64,000 nt of DNA, from assembly GCA_009992235.1 (NCBI GenBank), contig JAACVZ010000003.1:46207-110206 (forward strand). The letters run 5' to 3'. The stretch comes from Candidatus Saccharimonadota bacterium (lineage in GTDB: Bacteria > Patescibacteriota > Saccharimonadia > Saccharimonadales > Saccharimonadaceae). The notes under the pieces were generated by a model that did no database searches, was not told where the DNA came from, and worked only from the letters and a program-made list of their open reading frames with translations. Position numbers and translations under genes: made by a program. Positions 34,581 to 43,862 of the stretch are shown piece after piece (position 1 is the stretch's first letter; each line of letters starts with the position of its first letter).

Positions 34581-37114
34581 TACAGCTCCCCCCAACTCTT
34601 TCCAATACTCACGTCAACTTTCAATAACACGGGCAACTCCGGAGCAATTGCCTCCATGGTTGTTTTCAATATTTCGGCAACCTTGCCAGCGTTCTTCTCG
34701 GAACACTCAACGAGAATACTGTCGTGAATTTGAAGAATTTGCTCGCCAAGACCTTCAATTTTCTCATCGACTTGGAGCATGGCGCGCTTCATTAAATCAG
34801 CCTCAGTGCCTTGAATTGGCATATTGGCAGCCGCTCTTTCGGCCCCTGAACGGATAGCAAAGTTCGTGCTGTGGACGTCCGGTGTTGGCCGGCGGCGACC
34901 ATAAAAGGTTTCGACATAGCCAAGTTCGCGGGCTCGACGAAGCGTATCATCAATAAACGCCCGAACTGGAGCACGAAGCTCAAAGTAACTGTCGATAAAC
35001 TGCTTCGCCTCAGTAAAAGACATGCCGGTGTTGGCCGCGAGTCCGTGCGGGCTCATGCCATAAAGAACGCCAAAATTAATTACTTTAGCGTCCCGTCGCT
35101 GGTCCTTGGTCACCTCTTCAAGAGGAACCCCGTAAACATCAGACGCCGTCTTCGTATGAACATCGACTGAATTATTGAAGTCTTCTATGAGCTCCTTGTC
35201 GTCTGCGAGCACTGCCGCCAGCCGAAGTTCGAACTGCGAGTAGTCTGCGCTGACCAACACATTTCCTTCATCGGCCACGAATGCTTCGCGAATACGCCTG
35301 CCCTGTTCGGTACGAATGGGGATGTTCTGTAAATTAGGCTGTGTGCTACTTAGCCGCCCAGTAGCCGCAACGTCTTGGTTAAACGTTGAGTGAATGCGGT
35401 TATTGGTATCGGCAAGTTTTGGTAACGCATCGGTGTAAGTATTCTTGAGTTTAGCAAGTTCACGGGTCTTTTCAATAAGCTCGATAATAGGATGCTTGCC
35501 ACGTAACTTGTCGAGCTCTGCCTGCCCCGTGCTATAGGCTGTCTTGCCTTTCTTTATGCCACTTGTCGGAAGCTCTAGATCTGTAAAAAGCACTTGAGAG
35601 AGCTGCGCCGGACTACCAATATTAAACTCGTGACCAACCATTGTATACATTTCTTGTTCGATTCGTTGGTGCTCGGCGCCAAGCTCGTTGCTCAGTTCCT
35701 CGAGTCGATCGGGGTTTATGCGCACCCCTCGTCGCTCCATGCGAAATAAAGTTGAGGTAAGCGGAAAATCAAAGTTTAACGCAACCTCTTTCACCGACGG
35801 AAGCTCTTCAAATTGTTTTTGCTGCTCCTGGTATACCTCTCGAAAACCCGCCATTACCTTTTCTGGTTCGGAGGCTTCTTCGCCTATAAGGCCAGCAACA
35901 GACCGATCGCGGCGAAGCGGATCAATCAAAAATGCGCCGTGCCGCAGGTCGTGAATCGTTTGGAATTTTGGAAAAATACCGCTGTCTGCAAGTACGTGAT
36001 ACAGCGCTTTAACGTCATAGCTGACCACCGTTGCCCACTCAAGAGCCCGCCACACACTGGCGTCAACTTCTGAAACTGGCTTTTGGAACACCATCTTCCC
36101 GTCAAGCGACAGCCACAACACGCTATCGAACACCTCAACAAAGGCTGGGCCATCAATTGAGATGGTATCCGGCCAAGGCGCGTTCTCAAGACCAACCATC
36201 TGCGAGACCGGCTCGGTGCTAAGCTCCTGGTCCTTGGCGACGGTTTGCATGTACTTAGGCAATCGCTTGGTAAGTGAATGGAACTGAAGGCGCTCAAGAA
36301 TTTCAGCAATCCGCGGCAAATCAATATCGTCGATACTCGCTACACCCCAATCAAGCTCAACTGGGGCGTCTACCCATATACGAGCAATTTGCTTGCTAAT
36401 GTAGGCGAGCTCTTTACCGGCTTCGAGTTTCTTGGCAACCGTCGGCTTAATGTCATCAAGGTGTTCGTAAATTGCGTCGAGCGTTCCGTAGTCCTGAAGA
36501 AGCTGTACCGCAGTTTTCTCACCAACACCTGGAACTCCAGGAATATTATCCGAAGAATCACCCTTCAGTGACTTCAGGTCAAGAAATTGTTCAACCTCAA
36601 TGCCGTATTTCTTCTCGAACGCTTCAACATCAAACTCCTCAATGTTACCGAGGCCGTTTTTAATGGCATAAACTTTCGTCATCGGGCCAACAAGCTGCAA
36701 GGCATCGAGGTCGCTCGTCAATAGATAGGTTTCAACACCTTTTTCAGTCGCCTGCTTCGCAAACGCTCCAAGAATATCATCAGCCTCATAATCATCTAGT
36801 TCGTAAAATGGCCAGCCGAAGGCATCAAGCAGCTCCATGAGAATAGGAATTTGTGCATAAAAATCATCCGGGGCTGGCTTTCGGCCTTTTTTATAATCGG
36901 GGTAAATTTCGCGTCGTTTACGAATATTTGTCTTCGGCTTATCCCAGGCAACCGCCACATAGTCGGGCTCGAGCTTCTTGATTAGTTCAATGGCGATAGA
37001 GGCAAACCCAAACACGCCACCAGTTGGCGTACCGTCCGGCAAGGAAAGATACGGCATTGCATAATACCCTCTGTAAAAAAGTGATTTACCGTCAATAACC
37101 GCCAGTCGCTTCAT
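34580..37114 (-). CDS. polA: DNA polymerase I
   Basis: The 844-aa protein has an N-terminal 5'-3' exonuclease/FEN domain (SLKGDSSDNIPGVPGVGEKTA), a central region resembling 3'-5' exonuclease with weak catalytic motifs, and family A polymerase motifs (DYSQFELRLAAVLADD; KVINFGVLYGMSPHGLA; QIHDSILVE). It fills gaps and removes RNA primers. The ATG at 37114 lies 6 nt after TATACT, so the transcript is probably leaderless. It shares a 49-bp divergent promoter region with the kinase gene. Confidence 0.96.
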   Translation of the reverse strand: MKRLAVIDGKSLFYRGYYAMPYLSLPDGTPTGGVFGFASIAIELIKKLEPDYVAVAWDKPKTNIRKRREIYPDYKKGRKPAPDDFYAQIPILMELLDAFGWPFYELDDYEADDILGAFAKQATEKGVETYLLTSDLDALQLVGPMTKVYAIKNGLGNIEEFDVEAFEKKYGIEVEQFLDLKSLKGDSSDNIPGVPGVGEKTAVQLLQDYGTLDAIYEHLDDIKPTVAKKLEAGKELAYISKQIARIWVDAPVELDWGVASIDDIDLPRIAEILERLQFHSLTKRLPKYMQTVAKDQELSTEPVSQMVGLENAPWPDTISIDGPAFVEVFDSVLWLSLDGKMVFQKPVSEVDASVWRALEWATVVSYDVKALYHVLADSGIFPKFQTIHDLRHGAFLIDPLRRDRSVAGLIGEEASEPEKVMAGFREVYQEQQKQFEELPSVKEVALNFDFPLTSTLFRMERRGVRINPDRLEELSNELGAEHQRIEQEMYTMVGHEFNIGSPAQLSQVLFTDLELPTSGIKKGKTAYSTGQAELDKLRGKHPIIELIEKTRELAKLKNTYTDALPKLADTNNRIHSTFNQDVAATGRLSSTQPNLQNIPIRTEQGRRIREAFVADEGNVLVSADYSQFELRLAAVLADDKELIEDFNNSVDVHTKTASDVYGVPLEEVTKDQRRDAKVINFGVLYGMSPHGLAANTGMSFTEAKQFIDSYFELRAPVRAFIDDTLRRARELGYVETFYGRRRPTPDVHSTNFAIRSGAERAAANMPIQGTEADLMKRAMLQVDEKIEGLGEQILQIHDSILVECSEKNAGKVAEILKTTMEAIAPELPVLLKVDVSIGKSWGEL

Positions 37115-37120
37115 ACCCTT

Positions 37121-37156
37121 AGTATACACGCTGATTCACCTTAGTTCTGCTACAAT
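37121..37156. promoter_or_regulatory. Compact divergent promoters polA / nucleotide kinase
   Basis: The minus strand carries TATACT (37121-37126), 6 nt before the polA ATG. The plus strand carries TACAAT (37151-37156), 7 nt before the kinase ATG. Both genes start within 49 bp and neither has room for a Shine-Dalgarno sequence. Confidence 0.65.
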
Positions 37157-37163
37157 AGACATA

Positions 37164-37733
37164 ATGACACACCATGACCACACAAAAATTCTCGCCTTTG
37201 TCGGACTTCCCGGCTGCGGAAAATCAACTGCCGTCGATTACTTTACTGAAAAAGGCTTTCCAAAGGTTTATTTCGGAGGCATAATTCTTCAGGCCATGAA
37301 GGATGTCGGCCTTGAACACACCGAAGAAAACGAAAAGGCTTTCCGAGAAGAATATCGCGAAAAATACGGAAAAGACAGTGTTGCGAACAAAATCGTTGAG
37401 CAGATAAATGACCTCATTACTGCTGGCCAATATCGTATTATTGCTGATGGCCTCTACTCGTGGAGTGAATACAAAATTTTGAAACACGCCTTTCCGGGCG
37501 AACTAACAGTTGTCGCCGTCATCACCCCAAAACACCTACGCTATCATCGTCTCAGCCAGCGCCCCGTTAGGCCACTCACCGAAAGCGAGGCCAAAGAGCG
37601 TGACTGGTCTGAAATTGAAAATCTTGAAAAAGGCGGACCTATAGCTATTGCTGACTACTACGTCATCAATGACGGCAGTGTTGATGAATTCCAGCAGAAG
37701 CTAGCGGCAGCGGCCACTGAGATAGTTTTTTAG
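37164..37733 (+). CDS. P-loop nucleotide kinase (dephospho-CoA kinase/adenylate kinase-like)
   Basis: The 189-aa protein has Walker [10 protein letters not shown] (residues about 14-22), a lid-like region with [19 protein letters not shown] and a Walker-B-like [10 protein letters not shown]. It resembles the archaeal-type dephospho-CoA kinase-like AAA_17/18 proteins. The phosphate acceptor is unknown. The 3' end overlaps rpoD by 4 bp tail to tail. Confidence 0.75.
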   Translation: MTHHDHTKILAFVGLPGCGKSTAVDYFTEKGFPKVYFGGIILQAMKDVGLEHTEENEKAFREEYREKYGKDSVANKIVEQINDLITAGQYRIIADGLYSWSEYKILKHAFPGELTVVAVITPKHLRYHRLSQRPVRPLTESEAKERDWSEIENLEKGGPIAIADYYVINDGSVDEFQQKLAAAATEIVF

Positions 37734-38752
37734 TTAAGGTAGTCGTGAAGCTTCTTCGAGTCTTTATGCTTACGAAGCTTGGCGAGAGCCTTGGCTTCAA
37801 TCTGTCGGATGCGTTCGCGGGTAACGGCAAATTCTTGACCAACTTCTTCAAGAGTATGGCTTTTTCCGTTCTCGAGTCCAAACCGCATTTTGACAATTTT
37901 TTGTTCACGGTCTGAAAGCGTTGAAAGAATAGCCTTCACCTGCTCTTTAAGAAGCTGCGATGCCGCTGAGTCCGCAGGGGTTAAGCTATCTTCATCTTCA
38001 ATGAAATCAAGTAGAACCGAGTCCTCGTCATCGCTATCGCGACCAACACCGGCGTCAAGCGAAGTAATATCTTGTTTAATCTTCATAACGTATTCAACTT
38101 TTTCCGGTTCCATCTCGAGCTCTTTTCCAAGCTCTTCAATTGTTGGCTCTCGGTTAAGCTCTTGGGTCATGCGCCGTTGAGTGCGAAGCAGTTTGTTGAT
38201 AGTTTCTACCATGTGTACGGGAATACGAATTGTTCGCGCCTGGTCGGCAATAGCTCGCGTAATAGCCTGGCGAATCCACCAGGTTGCGTATGTAGAGAAC
38301 TTGAACCCCTTGTCTGGGTCAAACTTCTCGACCGCTCGCAGTAAGCCGGTGTTTCCTTCTTGAATAAGATCAAGGAAGTCGAGGCCGCGGCCACTGTAGC
38401 GCTTAGCAATAGACACCACAAGGCGCATGTTTGCTTCGGCCATCTGGTCTTTAGCACGCTTTTCACCAGCCACAACCCGTTGGGCAAGCGCAAGTTCTTG
38501 TTCGGATGTAAGAAGTGGAATTTTACCAATTTCGCGAAGGTACAAACGAACGCTGTCATCGCTGGCATCGTCAAAGTACTGTTCCTGACTTAAAAGGTCT
38601 TCGCTTTCATCAACTTCGTCATCTAAGTCTTTAGCCTCTGGCCCGTCGATATCGATTGCATCAACTGATACGGTCGCAACTTCTTTAGAGTCATCTTCCG
38701 TCGAAATCACTTCTTCGACAATTGGCTCTTCTTTTTTCTTACTTTTTGGCAC
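37730..38752 (-). CDS. rpoD: RNA polymerase primary sigma factor
   Basis: The 340-aa protein has an acidic N-terminal region, then sigma region 1.2 ([17 protein letters not shown]), region 2 ([27 protein letters not shown]), region 3 and region 4.2 ([14 protein letters not shown]). It lacks the large non-conserved insertion of E. coli RpoD. It follows dnaG with a 14-bp overlap; the dnaG-rpoD pairing is the classical macromolecular-synthesis arrangement. Confidence 0.97.
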   Translation of the reverse strand: MPKSKKKEEPIVEEVISTEDDSKEVATVSVDAIDIDGPEAKDLDDEVDESEDLLSQEQYFDDASDDSVRLYLREIGKIPLLTSEQELALAQRVVAGEKRAKDQMAEANMRLVVSIAKRYSGRGLDFLDLIQEGNTGLLRAVEKFDPDKGFKFSTYATWWIRQAITRAIADQARTIRIPVHMVETINKLLRTQRRMTQELNREPTIEELGKELEMEPEKVEYVMKIKQDITSLDAGVGRDSDDEDSVLLDFIEDEDSLTPADSAASQLLKEQVKAILSTLSDREQKIVKMRFGLENGKSHTLEEVGQEFAVTRERIRQIEAKALAKLRKHKDSKKLHDYLN

Positions 38753-40487
38753 GGGGCATCTCCTTTATAAGATCGTTTAGTTTCTTCTTAAGACGCATTG
38801 CGCTGACATCGTCACCAGCATCTTCGGCGGCGCGTAGCTCAGCAGTGAGTGTCTCTTTTTGGGTTTGGGTATGTTCTTTTACAGTCAGGCGGACCAAGCG
38901 AGTCATTTCCAGGAGACGATCATCATCGCTCCATTGCCCGTATCGTGTGTCGGCCTTTAATACTAGTATTTTGACATAGGTGTCAAGATCGTGCAAGTCC
39001 TTAGGTGTATCGGTCACTGTTTCGTCCGAAGACTGAACCCAAGAAAAGATAGTTTGGCGTTCTGGTGTTGAAAACATTGTAGACTGCAGTGACCCAAGTC
39101 CTTCGCGGGTTTTAGGATCAATAAGTGCCAGCGCAAGCAAGCTGTCCTGATAAGCCTGTGAGTCGGGCGTAACCGATGAAGAGTGTGCTACTTTTTTGCG
39201 CAACAACGGTTTTTGTTCCGATGGCGTAAAATCAAGTTTTGCCTTCACCGCTTCAAGAGAAGTACCGGTATCTTCGGCAATTCGCTGAAGGTAATGTTCG
39301 GCTTCGACGGCATCGTCTAGCTTACGCACTACATCTAGTGCAGCCGTCGTAAACCGTCTCTTACCCTGGGCGCTCTCCATGTCTTCCCGCTGACTGTATT
39401 GAGCAAACAGCCAATCGACAATCGGCGTCGCCTTCTCTATTGCCTGCACCCACTCATCGCTACTCCGCTGAATAAGTTCATCGGGGTCTTTTACGTCACC
39501 GGGTAGTGTTACGATTGTTAGCTCCACCCCAACACGCTGAGCAATTGGAATCGCTCGTTCGGTCGCAGCCACACCTGCCGCATCGCCATCAAAAGAAAGG
39601 CGGACGTTCGGCGTAAGTCGCGATAGTGTTTTAAGGTGCGACTCGGTAATTGCTGTTCCTGCAGTTGCAACCACCGGTGACACGGCTACCTGGTGACTAC
39701 TTACGACGTCTAGGTTACCTTCAACGATCACCGCGTAATCACTTTTTCGTATTGCCTCTTTTGCCTGGCTTAGACCAAAAACGTGACGACCTTTATCGTA
39801 AAGCATGGTCTGTGGTGTGTTGAGATACTTCGGCGCATTAGGTACATCGCCAATAATTCGACCCGTAAAGCCAATAACCTGCCCCGAGGTATCCATCAAC
39901 GGAACCATCATGCGCCCGCGGAACAAATCACCTCCACGCCGGTTAACTAGGCCTGCGCTTGAAAGTTCTTGCGCTGAAAAGCCTTTCTTTGTCAGAAACT
40001 GAACCAACGCGTCATTCGTATCTGGCGCAAACCCAAGACGGAACAATTGCACCACCTCTTTGCTCAATTTTCGCTGACGAAAAACATACTCGACCGCCCG
40101 CTCGTTCTTCATAAGACTCTGCTGATAGTAGCGCGTCGCAAGGTCATGCATTTCAAGTAGTCGCTGCTTCTCTTTTGCGCGCTGTTGAGAGCCACTGGCA
40201 TCGTATGCAGCCAACTCAACACCGGCTTTTCTGGCAAGCATTTCAAGTGCCTCGCGAAATTCGACGCCCTCAACCTCCATGACAAAACTGAATACATCAC
40301 CGCCCTTATTCGATGAAAAGTCATGCCAAATACTCTTGTCTGGACTAACGATGAAGCTTGGTGTCTTCTCGTCAGTAAACGGGCTAATTCCTTTAAAGTT
40401 TCGCCCCGCCCGCCTCAACGAGACATACTCACCAATAACATCTTCGATGTTCAGCCGAGAACGGATTTCTTCTTTGGCATCTTGCAT
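38739..40487 (-). CDS. dnaG: DNA primase with a zinc domain that has lost its metal ligands
   Basis: The 582-aa protein has the N-terminal DnaG domain ([18 protein letters not shown]), the catalytic core with TOPRIM motifs EGNLD and DGDAAG, and a C-terminal helicase-binding helical domain. The CHC2 zinc ligands are all replaced: Ser35, Thr38, Asp56 and Ser59 stand where Cys, His, Cys, Cys are expected, while the surrounding sequence is otherwise well conserved. DnaG makes RNA primers. The ATG follows an extended TGCTATAAT box by 6 nt. Confidence 0.95.
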   Translation of the reverse strand: MQDAKEEIRSRLNIEDVIGEYVSLRRAGRNFKGISPFTDEKTPSFIVSPDKSIWHDFSSNKGGDVFSFVMEVEGVEFREALEMLARKAGVELAAYDASGSQQRAKEKQRLLEMHDLATRYYQQSLMKNERAVEYVFRQRKLSKEVVQLFRLGFAPDTNDALVQFLTKKGFSAQELSSAGLVNRRGGDLFRGRMMVPLMDTSGQVIGFTGRIIGDVPNAPKYLNTPQTMLYDKGRHVFGLSQAKEAIRKSDYAVIVEGNLDVVSSHQVAVSPVVATAGTAITESHLKTLSRLTPNVRLSFDGDAAGVAATERAIPIAQRVGVELTIVTLPGDVKDPDELIQRSSDEWVQAIEKATPIVDWLFAQYSQREDMESAQGKRRFTTAALDVVRKLDDAVEAEHYLQRIAEDTGTSLEAVKAKLDFTPSEQKPLLRKKVAHSSSVTPDSQAYQDSLLALALIDPKTREGLGSLQSTMFSTPERQTIFSWVQSSDETVTDTPKDLHDLDTYVKILVLKADTRYGQWSDDDRLLEMTRLVRLTVKEHTQTQKETLTAELRAAEDAGDDVSAMRLKKKLNDLIKEMPRAKK

Positions 40488-40493
40488 GGGTTC

Positions 40494-40534
40494 ATTATAG
40501 CACTCTTTACCTCTGTTATTGTTTATGCTTTAAT
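40494..40534. promoter_or_regulatory. Divergent promoters dnaG / membrane protein
   Basis: The minus strand carries TGCTATAAT (TATAAT at 40494-40499), 6 nt before the dnaG ATG. The plus strand carries TTTACC (40506-40511) and TGCTTTAAT (TTTAAT at 40529-40534) with a 17-bp spacer, 6 nt before the ATG at 40541. Confidence 0.6.
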
Positions 40535-40540
40535 GAGGTA

Positions 40541-41149
40541 ATGGATCCAAACCAACAAGTGCCGGCCAACTATCTTGACCAAATCGCTACAAAGCCACAA
40601 AAAAATGGCCTCGTGTCTTCGAAGTTTCGCAAAATATTCATTGTTCTTGGCGGGTTAGTCATTGCTGTAATCATTCTTTCGATTATTGGAGCACTCAGTG
40701 GCGGTGGCCGAAGCGATGCCTGGTATCAGCTTGTCGCACGACTCAACGCAACCGCGGAAGTGGCCGACAGCAGCAACGGCAAAATCAAAAGTAGCCAGCT
40801 ACGATCGTTAAATAGTGAGATCCGCATCTTCATAACTAACACCAACCGAGATATTACCGGTCCACTAGATAAGATGAAAATCGACCCAAAGAAAGTCCCA
40901 GAGAAAATTGCAACCAACGAATCCGCTCAACCAATGCTCGACCGACTTGAAGACGCTCGCCTGAATGCCGTCTATGACCGAACCTACGCTCGAGAAATGA
41001 CTTATCAATTAGCGTTAATCCTAAGTCAATTACGACAGATGTACGATTCTGCGAGCGATGAAGAGACAAAGGCATTTCTAGAAACGGCTTTTGACAATCT
41101 CCAAGCAACGCACACTTCCCTAGCTAACTACAGCGAGTCGACAAACTAA
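40541..41149 (+). CDS. Single-pass membrane protein of unknown function
   Basis: The 202-aa protein has a short cytoplasmic N-terminus, one membrane helix (about residues 32-53, FIVLGGLVIAVIILSIIG) and a helical extracytoplasmic part of about 145 residues with no cysteine. I recognise no family. Its last 4 bp overlap the convergent yjbR-type gene. It is probably transcribed as a leaderless mRNA. Confidence 0.7.
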   Translation: MDPNQQVPANYLDQIATKPQKNGLVSSKFRKIFIVLGGLVIAVIILSIIGALSGGGRSDAWYQLVARLNATAEVADSSNGKIKSSQLRSLNSEIRIFITNTNRDITGPLDKMKIDPKKVPEKIATNESAQPMLDRLEDARLNAVYDRTYAREMTYQLALILSQLRQMYDSASDEETKAFLETAFDNLQATHTSLANYSESTN

Positions 41150-41499
41150 CTTGAAGATTCGGCAAGACCGGCAACGAGCCGATAACTAAGCCGCGCGAGA
41201 TCATGTATTTCGTCGTCACCAAGCTGGCCTGAACAGACGATCGTATTCCAGTGCTTTTTATTCAGATGGTATCCAGGCAGGACGGTCTCATATTTCTCTC
41301 GAAGTGTCTGAGCAAGAATTGGATCGCACTTTAAGCTAACCCGTAACGGATCGGTTCCGTCGGCAATGATAGCGAACAACTTCCCCTCTCCGGCCTCTTT
41401 ATCTCCAACCTTATAGACACTCGTGCCCTCACCAAACGGAAAATCAAGCCAGGTATCTGGAAAGCTTAGAAGATAAGTTTCAAGTTCTTTGTGGGTCAT
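41146..41499 (-). CDS. MmcQ/YjbR family protein
   Basis: The 117-aa protein has the family pattern (FPFGEGTSVYKVGDK; RVSLKCDPILAQTLRE; PGYHLNKKHWNTI). YjbR-like proteins have a CyaY-like double-wing fold and have been proposed to bind DNA. It is the last gene of the argS-orn-small membrane protein-yjbR run. The preceding GTAGGAGG lies inside the end of the small upstream gene and serves as its ribosome-binding site. Confidence 0.88.
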   Translation of the reverse strand: MTHKELETYLLSFPDTWLDFPFGEGTSVYKVGDKEAGEGKLFAIIADGTDPLRVSLKCDPILAQTLREKYETVLPGYHLNKKHWNTIVCSGQLGDDEIHDLARLSYRLVAGLAESSS

Positions 41500-41502
41500 A
41501 TA

Positions 41503-41640
41503 TTAACGGCCTCCTACTGCGATAATAACAAATAGTCCGATAATTGCGCCGACGACAGGCACGGCCGCCCCAATGATAAGCGGCGTCGTCAGCCTCCGTA
41601 GCTGCTTTTTGTATTCGTCGTCTTTACCGCTGTTCGTCAT
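41503..41640 (-). CDS. 45-residue membrane micro-protein
   Basis: This small ORF (ATG at 41640) fills the gap between orn and yjbR. It encodes a charged start (MTNSGKDDEYKKQLRR) followed by one long hydrophobic helix (PLIIGAAVPVVGAIIGLFVI). It carries the ribosome-binding site of the next gene in its last codons. It is in the same operon and has no better alternative in that interval. Its own SD is poor. Confidence 0.6.
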   Translation of the reverse strand: MTNSGKDDEYKKQLRRLTTPLIIGAAVPVVGAIIGLFVIIAVGGR

Positions 41641-41645
41641 AGTTG

Positions 41646-42191
41646 CTACTTAATTTTTGACTTTCCTAAATAATACTGAAGTTCTTCAATACTACCTCGT
41701 ATATCTTCAAGTGCGCGGTGTGCTTCGGGTTTTGCAAATTTCTTTCGGTACTTACCTTCAAAAACAAGCTTCCAGGCGCTGACGTCGAGCATGCGGTAGT
41801 GCAACCGCGCGGCAAGTCGTGGCCACTCGTTATCGATAAATTTTCGGTCCTGGTGGATAGAGTTACCGGCTAAAATAACCGGCGAATCGGCATTGAAATG
41901 CTGGTCTATGAACTCGAGTAGCTCATTCTCGACCGTTCTCCCATTCGTTCCAGTGGCGTTTTGATCCATGAGTGCCTGGCGAACATGTGCGTGTTTGTCC
42001 CAAAAGTCGATAGCCATTCTTTTATTCATCAACTCTGGCCCAACCTTCTTCACCGCCGTATAGACCGCGATTTCTCTAAAATTCCAGTCCGTCGCAATAG
42101 CCGCCACTTCCAGAATACGGTCCTCAACCGGGTCAAGCCCGGTCATTTCAAGATCAATCCACAGAAGTTTTGCTTTTTTTGAACGAACCAT
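41646..42191 (-). CDS. orn: Oligoribonuclease
   Basis: The 181-aa DEDDh exonuclease has WIDLEMTGLDP (first D and E), a central LAGNSIHQDRKFI and HRALEDIRGSIEELQYY with the catalytic His and Asp. It degrades 2-5 nt RNA fragments left by RNase J and PNPase. This gene likely supplies the function the degenerate NrnA-like protein has lost. It follows argS by 14 bp. Confidence 0.95.
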   Translation of the reverse strand: MVRSKKAKLLWIDLEMTGLDPVEDRILEVAAIATDWNFREIAVYTAVKKVGPELMNKRMAIDFWDKHAHVRQALMDQNATGTNGRTVENELLEFIDQHFNADSPVILAGNSIHQDRKFIDNEWPRLAARLHYRMLDVSAWKLVFEGKYRKKFAKPEAHRALEDIRGSIEELQYYLGKSKIK

Positions 42192-42205
42192 ATGCTATTT
42201 CTCCC

Positions 42206-43837
42206 CTACATCTTATCCGGCGCTGGAATACCCAGAATGCCAAGACCATCTTTTAATGTTTTAGTGTAACGATCAATAAGCTGTAAGCGAACGTCTTCTC
42301 GTGGATCATCAAGAACGCGACTTTTTTCGTAAAAGCGGTTAAATGTCTGCGCGAGTTCATATAGGTAGGTACAAATTTGATGCGGCAGCAACTCGGCAAT
42401 TGCCGTATTTAGCACATTGCTATATTCACCGAGCTTTAGTGCGAGTATTCGTTCGTTCTCGTCCAACTGCTCATCGCCCAACGGTCGCTTCACGGCCTCG
42501 CGCTTAGCTAGAATGCTCGCAGCCCTGGCATGAGCGTACTGTAAATATGGACCGGAGTTACCCTCAATGCTTACCGACTCTTCAATGTCGAACACAATAT
42601 CGCCACCGACTCTAACTTTCAGTAACGACCAACGAAGTGCCCCGAGAATTACATCGGGATCTACAGTACCAGAGTGAGATTTTGCCGCTTGTTCGAGCTT
42701 GTCAAACAGCCACTCAATATTTACTACCTCGCCGGTGCGCGAACTCATTTTTCCAGTAGACAGTTTCACCATACCGGTTGGAATGTTTTGTGTCACACCG
42801 GCCATATCTGGCATAGAAAGCTCTGCCGCCTTTATCACCACATTGAAATAATCGCGTTGCTCTTCACCGGTAACAATGTAGCTTTTTACTGGGCTAAACT
42901 CTTGTTGCTTCAATTTCATAAGTCCAAGATCGCGAGCTTCGTATAGTCCGGTGCCTCGTGAAGATACGAATACCCTAGTGTGGAGCCCGTAGTCCTCACC
43001 TTTGAAGATTATTGCACCTTCACTCTCGTCAAATACCTTGCCGACATTTTCTTTGACTACAGAAACTCCCGCGGGGTCGGTCTCACTTTCGAGAAATCGC
43101 CTAATGGTTGGCTGATTGCCCAGGCGAAGCAATACACCATCTAAGTATTCAAAACTCCAAGCCTTGCAGGCCTCGTACACATTTTTATACAAAGCGTCAT
43201 CAAGCACGAAAGACTGTTTCGCAAGCGCCTCAATTTCCTGTTTGGCCGATTCATCTTCCGCGTACGCCTTTGAACCTTCTACGTAACATTTGCTGAGAAA
43301 GGTAGCCCGTTCAGCTGCAGAGATTACATCGAGCTTGCTTGCATCGCCGTCAACGTGACGTAATATTGCCCACATACTTTTACCGACATGCAGCCCAACA
43401 TCGCCGTGGTAGCTTACTCGGTTTGTCTGCGCGCCGCCGTACTCCAGCAGGTTAGCCACAGTATCGGCAAAAATGCAGTTATAGGCGTGGCCAATGTGCA
43501 AATCTTTAAACGGATTTGGGTTGTTTGTCTCGATAACAACCGATTGACCCTCTTTGGGCTGATAGCTGATGTCGAGTGCATCGTTTATCGCCCGTGAGCT
43601 AAGTCGAAAATTAAGAAACCCAGGACCGGCGACAGATACCTCGGAAAATACACCCGTTTCCCGCAAGTCGCTCGCAATTTCTTCGGCGATTTCTCGCGGG
43701 TTCTTTTCGACCTGTCTTGCTAGCTGAAGTGCCACGTTCGATGCGTAATCGCCAAATTGAGCATCTGGACGCGAAAGTTGAACTTCGATATCAACCGAAA
43801 ACCGTTGCTTCACACTTTGAGCGATGATCTCTTCCAT
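42206..43837 (-). CDS. argS: Arginyl-tRNA synthetase
   Basis: The 543-aa class I synthetase has the HIGH motif in FKDLHIGHAYN, an N-terminal Add-1 domain, a KMSKS-like GKMSSRTG and the C-terminal DALR anticodon-binding domain (FNRFYEKSRVL). Length is normal. A TATAAT box ends 8 nt upstream of the ATG, inside the end of the pyrG region. It heads the argS-orn-micro-protein-yjbR run. Confidence 0.96.
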   Translation of the reverse strand: MEEIIAQSVKQRFSVDIEVQLSRPDAQFGDYASNVALQLARQVEKNPREIAEEIASDLRETGVFSEVSVAGPGFLNFRLSSRAINDALDISYQPKEGQSVVIETNNPNPFKDLHIGHAYNCIFADTVANLLEYGGAQTNRVSYHGDVGLHVGKSMWAILRHVDGDASKLDVISAAERATFLSKCYVEGSKAYAEDESAKQEIEALAKQSFVLDDALYKNVYEACKAWSFEYLDGVLLRLGNQPTIRRFLESETDPAGVSVVKENVGKVFDESEGAIIFKGEDYGLHTRVFVSSRGTGLYEARDLGLMKLKQQEFSPVKSYIVTGEEQRDYFNVVIKAAELSMPDMAGVTQNIPTGMVKLSTGKMSSRTGEVVNIEWLFDKLEQAAKSHSGTVDPDVILGALRWSLLKVRVGGDIVFDIEESVSIEGNSGPYLQYAHARAASILAKREAVKRPLGDEQLDENERILALKLGEYSNVLNTAIAELLPHQICTYLYELAQTFNRFYEKSRVLDDPREDVRLQLIDRYTKTLKDGLGILGIPAPDKM

Positions 43838-43862
43838 TGATGTTTATTATAACAGAGGTCAG

